Source of the DNA: Lentisphaerota bacterium
GTDB lineage: Bacteria; Verrucomicrobiota; Kiritimatiellia; RFP12; JAAYNR01
Reading direction: 5' to 3'
DNA: 44,167 bases
Assembly: GCA_016873675.1 (NCBI GenBank)
Contig: VGWG01000014.1
Location: forward strand, 1 to 44,167
The notes beneath the pieces are model-generated. The model made no database searches, was not told where the DNA came from, and saw nothing but the letters and a program-made list of their open reading frames with translations. A program made the translations under genes and the position numbers. Below, piece after piece: positions 8,139 through 15,934 of the stretch; positions within the stretch are counted from its first letter, which is position 1; the number at the start of each line of letters is the position of its first letter.

Positions 8139-8215
8139 TGGCGCCCCTGGGGTGACTCGAACACCCGACCCGCGGATTAGAAATCCGCTGCTCTGTCCAG
8201 CTGAGCTACAGGGGC
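8139..8215 (-). tRNA. tRNA-Arg (anticodon TCT)
   Basis: The minus strand folds into a full cloverleaf: acceptor GCCCCTG pairing with CAGGGGC, D arm GCTCAGCTGGACAGAGC, anticodon stem GCGGA/TCCGC around TTTCTAA, and a T arm containing GTTCGAGTC. The anticodon TCT reads AGA and AGG. The 3' CCA is encoded (8141-8139). A weak AAAAAC/GTTTTT hairpin follows and may end transcription. Confidence 0.97.
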
Positions 8216-8228
8216 ATGACGAGAAGAC

Positions 8229-8234
8229 AGAATA
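8229..8234 (-). promoter_or_regulatory. -10 box of the tRNA-Arg promoter
   Basis: TATTCT on the minus strand lies 14 bases before the first tRNA base, the distance expected for a stable-RNA promoter. The -35 region (around 8252-8258, CTTCCA or TTCCAC) is weak. Confidence 0.4.
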
Positions 8235-8351
8235 GCCAAAAACGGCGTGGTGTGGAAGTCCTGTTTCAGAAGAGTCAGCCGTTCAGTGTGTGCAAATGAA
8301 TCTGTAGCGGGATTCAATCGGGGTGACCAGAACACGGGGAGTGTGTCGCGT

Positions 8352-9239
8352 ATGGGAGTTGTGAGCATGACCGGCTTTGGCCGGGGGGAATCCGCCGCCA
8401 ACGGGCTCCGGGCGGTTGTCGAGATGAGTTCGGTCAATCGCAAGCAGTTCGATTGCCAGACCACGCTGCCACGGTCGCTTGCCGGGTTCGATGCGCGTGT
8501 GCAGACTGCGGTCAAGACCGCAGTCTGTCGCGGCCATGTCAAGACCGTGATCACGCTGGTTGCTGAAGCGGCTTCTGCGGACGCCGCATGCATCGACCTA
8601 GCCAAATGGGGGGCGCGGGTCGCCGCCGTGCGTGCGGCCGCCATGGCGTTGGGACTCCCCGACGATCTCTCCGCCTCCAGCCTCCTGAACAGCTCTGATT
8701 GTGTGGCTGCGACGGAGCGGACGATCAGCGCCGATGAAGCGTGGGCGGTCATCGAGCCTGCCTTGGGCCGGGCGCTGGATCAACTGGTTGAGATGCGCCG
8801 CCGCGAGGGCGATGCGATTCGAGCCGACATCTGCGCCCGCTTTGCCGGCCTCAGGGGCGTCGCTGCGGAGATCGCCGCGCGCGCGCCCGAGATTCCCAGA
8901 CAGTACCGCGACACGCTGCGCATACGGATCAATGACCTCCTCGCAATACAGGGGCAGCTGATCGACGAACAGATCCTCGCCCGCGAGGTCGCGCTCTTCG
9001 CCGACCGGTGCGACATTAGCGAGGAACTGAACCGGCTCGCCAGCCATTTTGACCAGGCCGACGGCTTCCTGGCCGGCAGCGAACCCTGCGGCCGGACGCT
9101 CGACTTTCTGTGTCAGGAGATTTTCCGAGAGATCAACACGGTCGGTTCCAAGGCCAACGATGCAGCCATTACCCGGGCCGTCATTGCCTTTAAAACAAGT
9201 CTTGAAGCCGTGCGCGAGCAGGTTCAAAACATCGAATGA
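8352..9239 (+). CDS. yicC: YicC family protein (putative endoribonuclease)
   Basis: 295 residues. The opening SMTGFGRGE is the YicC signature and defines the N-terminal domain. The C-terminal DUF1732 part runs from about 205, with RIRINDLL, DEQILAREVALFADRCDISEEL and GRTLDFLCQEIFREINTVGSKAND, which is nearly family consensus. E. coli YicC has been reported as an endoribonuclease acting on small RNAs; here only the family is certain. The ATG at 8352 gives the usual short lead (MGVVSMTGFG) and follows GGGGAG. An ATG at 8367 is the alternative. The stop overlaps an upstream ATG of hisH, so yicC-hisH-hisF are probably one transcript. Confidence 0.93.
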   Translation: MGVVSMTGFGRGESAANGLRAVVEMSSVNRKQFDCQTTLPRSLAGFDARVQTAVKTAVCRGHVKTVITLVAEAASADAACIDLAKWGARVAAVRAAAMALGLPDDLSASSLLNSSDCVAATERTISADEAWAVIEPALGRALDQLVEMRRREGDAIRADICARFAGLRGVAAEIAARAPEIPRQYRDTLRIRINDLLAIQGQLIDEQILAREVALFADRCDISEELNRLASHFDQADGFLAGSEPCGRTLDFLCQEIFREINTVGSKANDAAITRAVIAFKTSLEAVREQVQNIE

Positions 9240-9247
9240 GAGCGAGC

Positions 9248-9874
9248 ATGATAGCCATCATTGATTACCGGGCCGGCAACCTCACCAGCGTCAAGCTGGC
9301 CTTTGATGCCTTGGGCACGGAGTCGGTTGTGACTTCCGATCCCGCAGTTATCCGCTCGTGCGCGCGGGTCGTTTTTCCGGGCGTCGGTGCTGCGGGTTCG
9401 GCGATGCGCAACCTTGCCGACCTCAACCTGATCACCGTTCTGCGCGAGGTCATCGCCGCCGGGACGCCCTTCCTGGGGATCTGCGTCGGCACGCAGGTCC
9501 TGTTTGATTTTTCGGAGGAAGACGGCGGCACGGACGCGCTTGGGCTTCTGCCCGGCCGCGTGCGGCTTTTCAAGCCCGCCGACAGCCGTGACAAGGTTCC
9601 GCACATGGGCTGGAACCAGGTGCGAATCGTCCGCCCCCACCCGCTGCTCGCGGGTGTCGCCGACAACACCGACTTCTATTTTGTTCACAGCTACTATCCC
9701 GATCCATCCGATCCGGCCGTGACCATCGGGGTCACCGACTATGCGGGCGTTGCCTTTGCCGCCATGGTCGGCCGCGGCAATCTGGTGGCGACGCAGTTCC
9801 ACGTTGAAAAGTCGGGGCGTCCCGGCCTGCGCATGCTGAAAAATTTCTCAACGTGGAATGGAACCGACCGCTGA
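9248..9874 (+). CDS. hisH: imidazole glycerol phosphate synthase, glutamine amidotransferase subunit
   Basis: 208 residues. HisH hydrolyses glutamine and passes ammonia to HisF in histidine biosynthesis. The class I amidotransferase triad is visible: C79 in GICVGTQ, then H185 and E187 in TQFHVEKSG. The oxyanion region PGVGAAGSAM and the FVHSYY segment (about 145-150) are HisH-typical. Cys is followed by VGTQ rather than the usual LGMQ, and HVEKS replaces HPEKS; both are tolerated in the family. The start at 9248 gives the canonical MIAIIDY. An ATG at 9236 that overlaps the yicC stop would add four residues. hisF follows 29 bases later; no other his gene is in the window. Confidence 0.95.
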   Translation: MIAIIDYRAGNLTSVKLAFDALGTESVVTSDPAVIRSCARVVFPGVGAAGSAMRNLADLNLITVLREVIAAGTPFLGICVGTQVLFDFSEEDGGTDALGLLPGRVRLFKPADSRDKVPHMGWNQVRIVRPHPLLAGVADNTDFYFVHSYYPDPSDPAVTIGVTDYAGVAFAAMVGRGNLVATQFHVEKSGRPGLRMLKNFSTWNGTDR

Positions 9875-9903
9875 ACACGGCACACCCGTAATCGAGGCCA
9901 CCC

Positions 9904-10683
9904 ATGCTCACTCGCCGCATTATTCCCTGTCTGGACGTAATCCGCCGCCGCGTCACCAAGGGCGTGAAGTTTCAGAACAATGTCGACCTTGGCGACCCGG
10001 TCGAACTCGCCGCCCGTTATTACGAGGAGGGGTGCGATGAGTTGGTGGTGTACGACATAACCGCATCGGCTGAACGTCGGCCCATCGACATTGACATGGT
10101 GCGCGAAGTGGCCCGCGCCGTGCGGATACCCTTCGCGGTGGGCGGCGGAATTTCGAGTCTGGAGGACATGTCGCGGGTGTTGCTCGCGGGTGCGGAAAAG
10201 GTGTCGGTCAACTCGCTCGCCGTCCACAACCCGGCGGTGATCGCCGAGGGTGCCCGGGCGTTTGGCGCGCAGTGCGTGGTGCTGGGCATGGACCCCGTAG
10301 CCAATTTCGACGCCTCCCGCTTTCCCAGCGGCTACGAGGTAACGGTGAGGGGCTTTCGCGAGCGGACCGGCCTGGATGCAGTGGAGTGGGCCCGGCGGGC
10401 CGAGGGGCTGGGCGCGGGGGAGATCGTGGTCAACTCGGTTGACGCCGACGGCACCCGGCGGGGGTTCGAGCTGGCGATCACGCGGCGCATCGCCGAGGCG
10501 GTGCGCATCCCGGTCATCGCATCCGGAGGCGCGGGGACGCCCGAGCACATCCGCGACGCCTTCCTCATTGCCCGGGCCGACGCCGCGATCATCGCGGGGA
10601 TGATCCATACCGGCGACACCACCATCGCGGCGATCAAGCGCGCGCTGGCCGGCTACGGCGTGCCGATCCGGCGAACGTTCTGA
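9904..10683 (+). CDS. hisF: imidazole glycerol phosphate synthase, cyclase subunit
   Basis: 259 residues, full length for this (beta/alpha)8 barrel. HisF closes the imidazole ring using ammonia from HisH, yielding IGP and AICAR. D11 in PCLDV is one catalytic aspartate; the second lies in NSVDADGTRRGF near the middle. Phosphate-binding signatures VGGGIS and ASGGAGTPEHI are present, as is VSVNSLAV. RRRVTKGVKF replaces the more usual DGRVVKGVKF, and VVYDITASAE replaces FLDITASHE. CLDV separates it from the HisF homologues in some O-antigen clusters. It forms a pair with hisH. Confidence 0.96.
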   Translation: MLTRRIIPCLDVIRRRVTKGVKFQNNVDLGDPVELAARYYEEGCDELVVYDITASAERRPIDIDMVREVARAVRIPFAVGGGISSLEDMSRVLLAGAEKVSVNSLAVHNPAVIAEGARAFGAQCVVLGMDPVANFDASRFPSGYEVTVRGFRERTGLDAVEWARRAEGLGAGEIVVNSVDADGTRRGFELAITRRIAEAVRIPVIASGGAGTPEHIRDAFLIARADAAIIAGMIHTGDTTIAAIKRALAGYGVPIRRTF

Positions 10684-10690
10684 GCGGCCG

Positions 10691-11200
10691 CTACAGGTGT
10701 CCCGTGCCCCCGAGCAGCTCGACGACCTGTCGTTGCACGTCGCCGATCTGGTCCAGGCGCAGGCGTGGGTCGAGCACCACGAACGAATCGCCCGAGGCGC
10801 GATGTTCATAGACACGGAGGATGGTGCTGTCCGCCTGCGGTTTCGCATCGCGCTCGATGAGCTGCTTGCCGCGTTCGAGCATCACCGCCAGCACGTAGAT
10901 CACGTTCTGCATGGCGGGGTCGCCCATCGTCACCAGCCGGCGCAACAGTGTCTCGGCCGACTCCTTCGTGACCGGCTCTTTCTTCGGCGCCGCCGGGGGC
11001 TTCTCGTAGACGCCCTCCCACTCGCTGAACGGCTTCCAGTCGCGACCGCCGGCCTTCCAGCAGCCGGCGCACGCATCCACGCGGTCATACCCCGCTTCCG
11101 ACTCGCGCAGGGCCGAGATGCAGGGTTGTTTGGCCGCAAACGGCGCGCCGCACAGCAGGCAGGCATGCCCGCGTGATTTGATGTTCCACTCTTGCGCCAT
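10691..11200 (-). CDS. conserved-looking hypothetical protein with N-terminal cysteine motifs
   Basis: 169 residues; I do not recognise a named family. The first 50 residues hold CLLCG ... CISAL ... CAGCW, a zinc-ribbon-like set, beginning MAQEWNIKSRGHACLLCG. A proline- and lysine-rich linker (EKPPAAPKKEPVTKES) follows. The C-terminal half is predicted mostly helical: ETLLRRLVTMGDPAMQNVIYVLAVMLERGKQLI, then RVYEHRASGDSFVVLDP and a final QIGDVQRQVVELL. The ATG lies 10 bases after the stop of the EF-G-like gene on the same strand, so the two are very likely cotranscribed. That suggests, without proving, a link to translation. Confidence 0.75.
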   Translation of the reverse strand: MAQEWNIKSRGHACLLCGAPFAAKQPCISALRESEAGYDRVDACAGCWKAGGRDWKPFSEWEGVYEKPPAAPKKEPVTKESAETLLRRLVTMGDPAMQNVIYVLAVMLERGKQLIERDAKPQADSTILRVYEHRASGDSFVVLDPRLRLDQIGDVQRQVVELLGGTGHL

Positions 11201-11210
11201 GCGTGTCTGC

Positions 11211-13235
11211 CTATTCGTCCGTATCCGCAGTGGCGTGTTTGGCCGCCTCGGCGATGACCTTCTGGGTGATGTTCGACGGGACGACGTCGTAACGGGTGAA
11301 AGCCATCTCAAACGAGCCCTGGCCGCCGGTGATCGATCGGAGCTCTGCGGCGTACTTAAAGATTTCGGCCAGAGGCGCTTCGGCGGTGATGACGTGCATT
11401 CCCTTGACCGAGTCGATTCCGAGGACGCGGCCGCGCTTGTGGGTGAGGTCGCCGTTGATCGTGCCGAGGAAGATCTCGGGGATAGTGATGGTGAGGGTCA
11501 TGATCGGCTCGAGCAGCACGGGGCGCGCCTTGCTCATGGCATCTCGGAAGGCCCGCGATCCGGCAATCTTGAACGCCACTTCGGAGGAGTCCACGTCATG
11601 ATAGGATCCGTCATAGACGCTGACCTTGACATTCACCACGGTGCAATGCGCCAGAACGCCCGATAGCATCGCATCGATGAGACCCTTTTGGATGGCGGGG
11701 AGGAAGTTGCCGGGAATGGTGCCGCCGACGATATCGTCGATGAACCACTCCTCCTCGTCGGGCCGCTTCGGGCTGACCCGCAGGTAGACCTCGCCATACT
11801 GGCCGCGGCCGCCGCTCTGTTTCTTGTGTTTGTAGTGCCCCTCGCCGGTTCCGGCGACCGTTTCGCGGTAGGGGACTTTGGGCATGGAAAGCTCGACTGT
11901 GACGTTGGATTGCGATTTCATCAGGCTCACGGCCACATCGATATGGACGTCGCCGAGGCCCTTGACCAGCATCTGTTTGGTTTCGGCGTTTTTTTCGACG
12001 AGCAGCGTCGGATCCTGTTCGCACAACCGATGGACTGCGGTGCCCAGTTTATCCTCGTCGGCCTGAGTTTTGGCCTGAATAGCCATGTAGTAGACAGGCG
12101 AGGGGAACAGGATCGGAGGGAAGACGCATTTGATGGTCGGCGCGCACAGCGTATGACCGGTCTTGGTCGCCTTAAGCTTAGTCAGGGCGACGATTTCACC
12201 GGGCCCGGCCTTTTCGAGAGGGATCTGCTTCTTGCCGACAATGGTGATGAGCGCGCCGACCGATTCCTTGGCGCCGGTGGAGGCGTTAAGCAACTCCATG
12301 CGCGGGGTCAGCGTTCCTGAGACAATGCGCACATAACTGAGATGCCCCAGAAAAGGGTCGATCACGGTGCGCCAGACGAGGCCGGTGAACGGCCCGTTGG
12401 GATCGGGATCGATGGTGCGGCCCTCGTGGTCCGCAAAGCTGCGGGCGACAGGCGAGGGGAGGAGGCGACAGATGCCGTCCAGCAGTTCCTTCACGCCGAC
12501 GTCGGTCAGCGCGGAGAGGGCGAAAATCGGATGAAACCCCCCCGAGAGGATGGCATGGTCCAGACCATTGGCGACCTCTTCGGGGCAGAGATCCTGGCCG
12601 TCGAGATATTTCTCGAGGAGCGTCTCGTCGGTTTCGGCCGCCTCTTCGATCAGCGCGGTCTTGATGGTTTTAAGTGCGGCGGGGAGTTCCTGCGTGGCGA
12701 GGATATCGGTCACGCGCGTCTTGCCATCGGGAACGACCACGGGGATGCAATGGGTTCCGAACGCAGCCTGAATCGAGGAGACCGCCTTTTCAAAGTCGGC
12801 ATTTTCCTTGTCGATCCCCGTGATCACAAAGCTGCGGGCCATGAGGCCGACCGCTTCGCAGGCCTCCCAGGCGCGGCGGGTGCCGACCTGAACGCCCGCC
12901 GTCGCATCGACGGCGATGAGGACGTTGCCGACGGCGCGCACGGCGCCGACGACCTGACCGTGAAAATCGGCAAATCCCGGGCAATCGGTAAACACGAGGC
13001 AGAACGTGCCGGTGGGGTTGGTGTAGACACCTTCAAAGTTCGCCGCAAAAATCGAAATCTTCCGGGCTTTCTCCTCATCTGTGAAATCCGACACGCTGGT
13101 GCCGTTGGAGACGGATCCGAAGCGATCATTAAGCCCCAGTTTGAAGGCGATGGCGTCGGTGAGCGTGGTTTTACCACTGCCTGAGTGGCCCACGATTGCA
13201 AAGTTCCGAATGTTTGCGACGGCAATGTCTTTCAT
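11211..13235 (-). CDS. elongation factor G-like GTPase (EF-G2/FusA2 type)
   Basis: 674 residues with the EF-G domain order: GTPase, beta-barrel domain II, domains III, IV and V. The P-loop is GHSGSGKT (16-23), characteristic of the EF-G2 branch rather than AHIDAGKT of true EF-G. Switch II reads DCPGFADF (84-91): the catalytic histidine of PGH is Phe. The guanine-specificity motif NKxD is TGID (139-142). Domain IV shows GEGHYKHKKQSGGRGQYGEV. Paralogues of this kind do not replace EF-G in translocation; ribosome-linked regulation is a guess. The start at 13,235 was chosen over an upstream in-frame start because family homology begins at MKDIAVANIRN and GGGGAA precedes it. Confidence 0.9.
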   Translation of the reverse strand: MKDIAVANIRNFAIVGHSGSGKTTLTDAIAFKLGLNDRFGSVSNGTSVSDFTDEEKARKISIFAANFEGVYTNPTGTFCLVFTDCPGFADFHGQVVGAVRAVGNVLIAVDATAGVQVGTRRAWEACEAVGLMARSFVITGIDKENADFEKAVSSIQAAFGTHCIPVVVPDGKTRVTDILATQELPAALKTIKTALIEEAAETDETLLEKYLDGQDLCPEEVANGLDHAILSGGFHPIFALSALTDVGVKELLDGICRLLPSPVARSFADHEGRTIDPDPNGPFTGLVWRTVIDPFLGHLSYVRIVSGTLTPRMELLNASTGAKESVGALITIVGKKQIPLEKAGPGEIVALTKLKATKTGHTLCAPTIKCVFPPILFPSPVYYMAIQAKTQADEDKLGTAVHRLCEQDPTLLVEKNAETKQMLVKGLGDVHIDVAVSLMKSQSNVTVELSMPKVPYRETVAGTGEGHYKHKKQSGGRGQYGEVYLRVSPKRPDEEEWFIDDIVGGTIPGNFLPAIQKGLIDAMLSGVLAHCTVVNVKVSVYDGSYHDVDSSEVAFKIAGSRAFRDAMSKARPVLLEPIMTLTITIPEIFLGTINGDLTHKRGRVLGIDSVKGMHVITAEAPLAEIFKYAAELRSITGGQGSFEMAFTRYDVVPSNITQKVIAEAAKHATADTDE

Positions 13236-13521
13236 ACGAGACGGTTCCCCCTGTCTGTTAAAAGGTTCAGCCTTGACTGTGTCTGGTCCTTCTCCCCAAC
13301 CACGAGTGGCCGGAGAGACCGGACATCGCTGTCCACACGCCAGCGTGTGTTTTGCGCACAGAACCAACGTGGGTGGTATAATACACGGATCGGGCGATTC
13401 GTACACGGAAAAACGAGCCCGACCGTGCCGGGGGTCATGGGAGGTGTTGCCGATCAAGTGAAAGCAGAAAGAATCTGTTGGGGGCAGTGAACGTGTCTAC
13501 GTCCTCCGCCCGGCGGGAAAA

Positions 13522-14937
13522 CTAACGGAGTATCCCGGCCTGCGGATCGGCCCTGTGCGTGCGCGGCACACCGACACCCCTGCCGCCGCAGAGGGGATGC
13601 ACGCGCTGTTGAATCGCCTTCCGGTAAAACCGGTTGCCCATGCCGGTGTAGATGACCGGCGTCACCGGGTGCTTCAGGGGCCAGCGCACCACATTCGAAA
13701 AGCGCCGGGCGATATTGCCAACCGAATAAAAGCGGGCGAACGATTCCCAGTAAAGGGCTTCCAATTCAGCGGCATCCATGTTCCGCGGTCTGAAGACGGC
13801 GTGTGTGCCGTCGTAGAAGGAGTAGTCCCGGTGCAGGATGCGCCCCTCCTGATCAAGCTGTGCGTGAAGCTGGGTGCCTGGGATTGGTGTCAGAATAAAC
13901 AGGGTCATCAGATGCACCTTCAGCGCGATGGCGATATCCGTGGTCTCCCGGATGGTCTGTGGCGTGTCGGTATCAAAGCCCACGATCAGGCTGACGTTCA
14001 GGTCGATCCCGGCGGAACGAAAGGCGGCCAGCATCTTGCCGAAATCCTTGCCGACATTGTGCCGCTTGCCCACCGAGTTGAGGCTGTTGGCGTGAAAACT
14101 CTCCACTCCCACGAAGGCGTTGATGCACCCCGACTGCCGGGCGAGATCGAGCAGCTCAGGGTCGGCTGCAGCGAGCGAGCTGAACTGGCCAATCCAGCGG
14201 TTCTTCAGCGGGATCATCGCCCGGAACAGCTCCTTGGCGCGCGTCCGATCGGCGGCGATGTTGTCATCGACCAGAAAGAAATAGGCGCCGGGATAGTGGC
14301 GCATCTCGGCGATCACGTGTTCGATCGGCCGGAAGCGCATCGTGCGGCCGAAATACCGGGTCACGGAACAAAAGGCGCACCCGTGCGGACATCCGCGCGA
14401 GGTCTCGATGGGGATGCGAGGCAGGGCGCTTGTTGAAATGGCGCGACCGGGGCGGACAAACGACGAGGTTCTGAGCAGATCGAAGCGCGGAACGGGAAGG
14501 TGATCCATGGAGCAGAATGCGGGCGCCTGATAGCGGTGCTGCAGGCGGCCTGCGGCGAAGTCGTCCAGGACGCCGCCCCAGACGGTCTCGGCTTCGCCGA
14601 TGACGAGGCTGTCCACATGCGGCAGCACGAGCTCCGGCACAGCGCTCGCGCCGACGCCGCCCATGATCACCTTCACCCCGCGTGACCGGAAGCAATCGGC
14701 GATCTGGATCGCCCGTGGCACCTGCGAAATGAGCGTTGTGATGCCAACGAGATCCACCTGCGCATCGTAGTCGATCGCATCGATGCTGTCATCCGTGATG
14801 ACGGTGTCGAAGTTTTCCGGCGTCAAGGCGGCCAGGTAGGGGAGGGCACGCGTCGGGGTGAGTGCTTTTTCAAGTTTACGGGGCTCGCCGTTCACCAGTT
14901 CGGCGGGCTTGATCAACTGCAGTCTGTAGGATTTCAT
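13522..14937 (-). CDS. B12-binding-domain radical SAM protein, substrate unknown
   Basis: 471 residues. An N-terminal Rossmann-like cobalamin-type domain (about 40-135: VGITTLISQVPRAIQIAD, VIMGGVGASAVPELV, VIGEAETVW) precedes a radical SAM core with SRGCPHGCAFCSV (C183, C187, C190). The core continues with FLVDDNI, FVGVESF and LIVGFDTDTPQTI, as in the large methylthiotransferase/methylase class (HpnJ, BchE, oxygen-independent cyclases). No DxHxxG cobalamin-ligand motif is visible in the N-terminal domain, so cobalamin binding may be base-on-free or lost. The C-terminus is basic and cysteine-poor. It stands alone between the EF-G-like gene upstream region and a divergent methyltransferase gene; GGGAGA lies 10 bases before the ATG. 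Confidence 0.85.
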   Translation of the reverse strand: MKSYRLQLIKPAELVNGEPRKLEKALTPTRALPYLAALTPENFDTVITDDSIDAIDYDAQVDLVGITTLISQVPRAIQIADCFRSRGVKVIMGGVGASAVPELVLPHVDSLVIGEAETVWGGVLDDFAAGRLQHRYQAPAFCSMDHLPVPRFDLLRTSSFVRPGRAISTSALPRIPIETSRGCPHGCAFCSVTRYFGRTMRFRPIEHVIAEMRHYPGAYFFLVDDNIAADRTRAKELFRAMIPLKNRWIGQFSSLAAADPELLDLARQSGCINAFVGVESFHANSLNSVGKRHNVGKDFGKMLAAFRSAGIDLNVSLIVGFDTDTPQTIRETTDIAIALKVHLMTLFILTPIPGTQLHAQLDQEGRILHRDYSFYDGTHAVFRPRNMDAAELEALYWESFARFYSVGNIARRFSNVVRWPLKHPVTPVIYTGMGNRFYRKAIQQRVHPLCGGRGVGVPRTHRADPQAGILR

Positions 14938-15066
14938 CGGCTTTGATTCTCCCGAGCGCGCGTCCAGTGGGTCGCCTCAGAATAGACCATGTGTTTCAAA
15001 CCTTAGCAGAAGGGGTTGGATGCGTCAAGATGCGGATACCCGTGATCCATCCTGACAGAAGATCGT

Positions 15067-15095
15067 TTGACAGTGGCGATAGAATAAGCGATGAT
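15067..15095 (+). promoter_or_regulatory. candidate promoter for the ICMT-like gene
   Basis: A perfect TTGACA (15,067-15,072), 17 bases, then GATGAT (4 of 6 to TATAAT). Expected start near 15,102, about 105 bases before the ATG. A second TTGACA at 15,141 has no partner -10. Confidence 0.4.
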
Positions 15096-15208
15096 CTAAA
15101 AACAGTCGCTTCCGAGCACAGGGAACGGTCCTGTGTACTGTTGACAGCTTCCGGAACGGTCTGCGCGAACGCGGCGGCGACGGGACGACACGCACGAAAG
15201 AGACGAGG

Positions 15209-15934
15209 ATGAGTGACACAGAAACAAATTCGGCGGGTGAGAAAGCGGGCCGGCCGTCCCGGTATGTTGTGCTCCTGTTCCACGGCGTGACGATGCTGGT
15301 CGCCCTCGTGGTGCTGCTCCCGGTGGCTCTGTTTCCGGTCACACCCGGGTTTCCGGGAAAGGTTGCGGGCGTGATCCTTTTCGTCGCGGTGTGCGCGGAG
15401 CGCATCTGGGCCATGTACGTGAGGCAGGGGCTTGCGCGCGTCCGGGATGGAGCGGGGCGGGACTGGACGGCGATTGCCGTAGGCTATGCGTACCCGCTGA
15501 CGCTGGGCGGCGCGATTGCCGAGTTTCTGCTGCGGCAGCATGCGCCGCCTTCCGGTCTCTTCGCGACCGGCCTGGCGGTTTACGCGACGGGTGTGGCGTG
15601 GCGGTATTGGGCATTCCGAGTGTTGCGGCATCAGTGGCATGTGGATGTCTCGGATACCGACGGCGAACGACATCTGGTGCGCGAGGGCCCCTACCGGCTC
15701 ATGCGGCATCCGCTCTATTTCGGCGCCTGTCTGGAGATCGTCGGGATACCGCTGTTCCTGGGCGCGTGGGGCGCCCTGCTGTTCGGCGTGCTGGTCTTCA
15801 TGCCGCTGGAGGTGGCGCGCGGATATTACGAGGAACGCTTCCTGCGCGAACTGTTCGGCGCGGACTACCGGCGGTATGCGGACGACGTCTGGGCATTCTT
15901 CCCGTGGCCCGTCAGGCGGCGCCGTCGGCCTTGA
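15209..15934 (+). CDS. isoprenylcysteine carboxyl methyltransferase-like membrane protein
   Basis: 241 residues with about five hydrophobic membrane segments (about 18-43, 50-66, 86-106, 116-134, 170-195). The signature EGPYRLMRHPLYFGACLE (about 154-171) is the cofactor-binding region of the ICMT/PEMT (isoprenylcysteine or phospholipid N-methyltransferase) family, and the C-terminal YYEERFLRELFGADYRRYADDV matches too. A SAM-dependent methylation at the membrane is likely; the bacterial substrate is unknown. GACGAGG precedes the ATG. Its last 23 bases overlap, antisense, the end of the receiver-kinase gene. Confidence 0.85.
   Translation: MSDTETNSAGEKAGRPSRYVVLLFHGVTMLVALVVLLPVALFPVTPGFPGKVAGVILFVAVCAERIWAMYVRQGLARVRDGAGRDWTAIAVGYAYPLTLGGAIAEFLLRQHAPPSGLFATGLAVYATGVAWRYWAFRVLRHQWHVDVSDTDGERHLVREGPYRLMRHPLYFGACLEIVGIPLFLGAWGALLFGVLVFMPLEVARGYYEERFLRELFGADYRRYADDVWAFFPWPVRRRRRP

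Noticed and set aside
9739-10848. 369-codon minus-strand frame opposite hisF
   Set aside because: hisF has every family signature on the plus strand; the antisense frame is a compositional shadow.
13334-13353. CACACGC/GCGTGTG hairpin followed by TTTT
   Set aside because: The loop is only two bases, the stem is short, and no plus-strand gene ends here, so it is not called a terminator.
14943-15212. 89-codon plus-strand frame before the ICMT-like gene
   Set aside because: It has no ribosome-binding site and no protein-like features, and it overlaps the likely promoter region.
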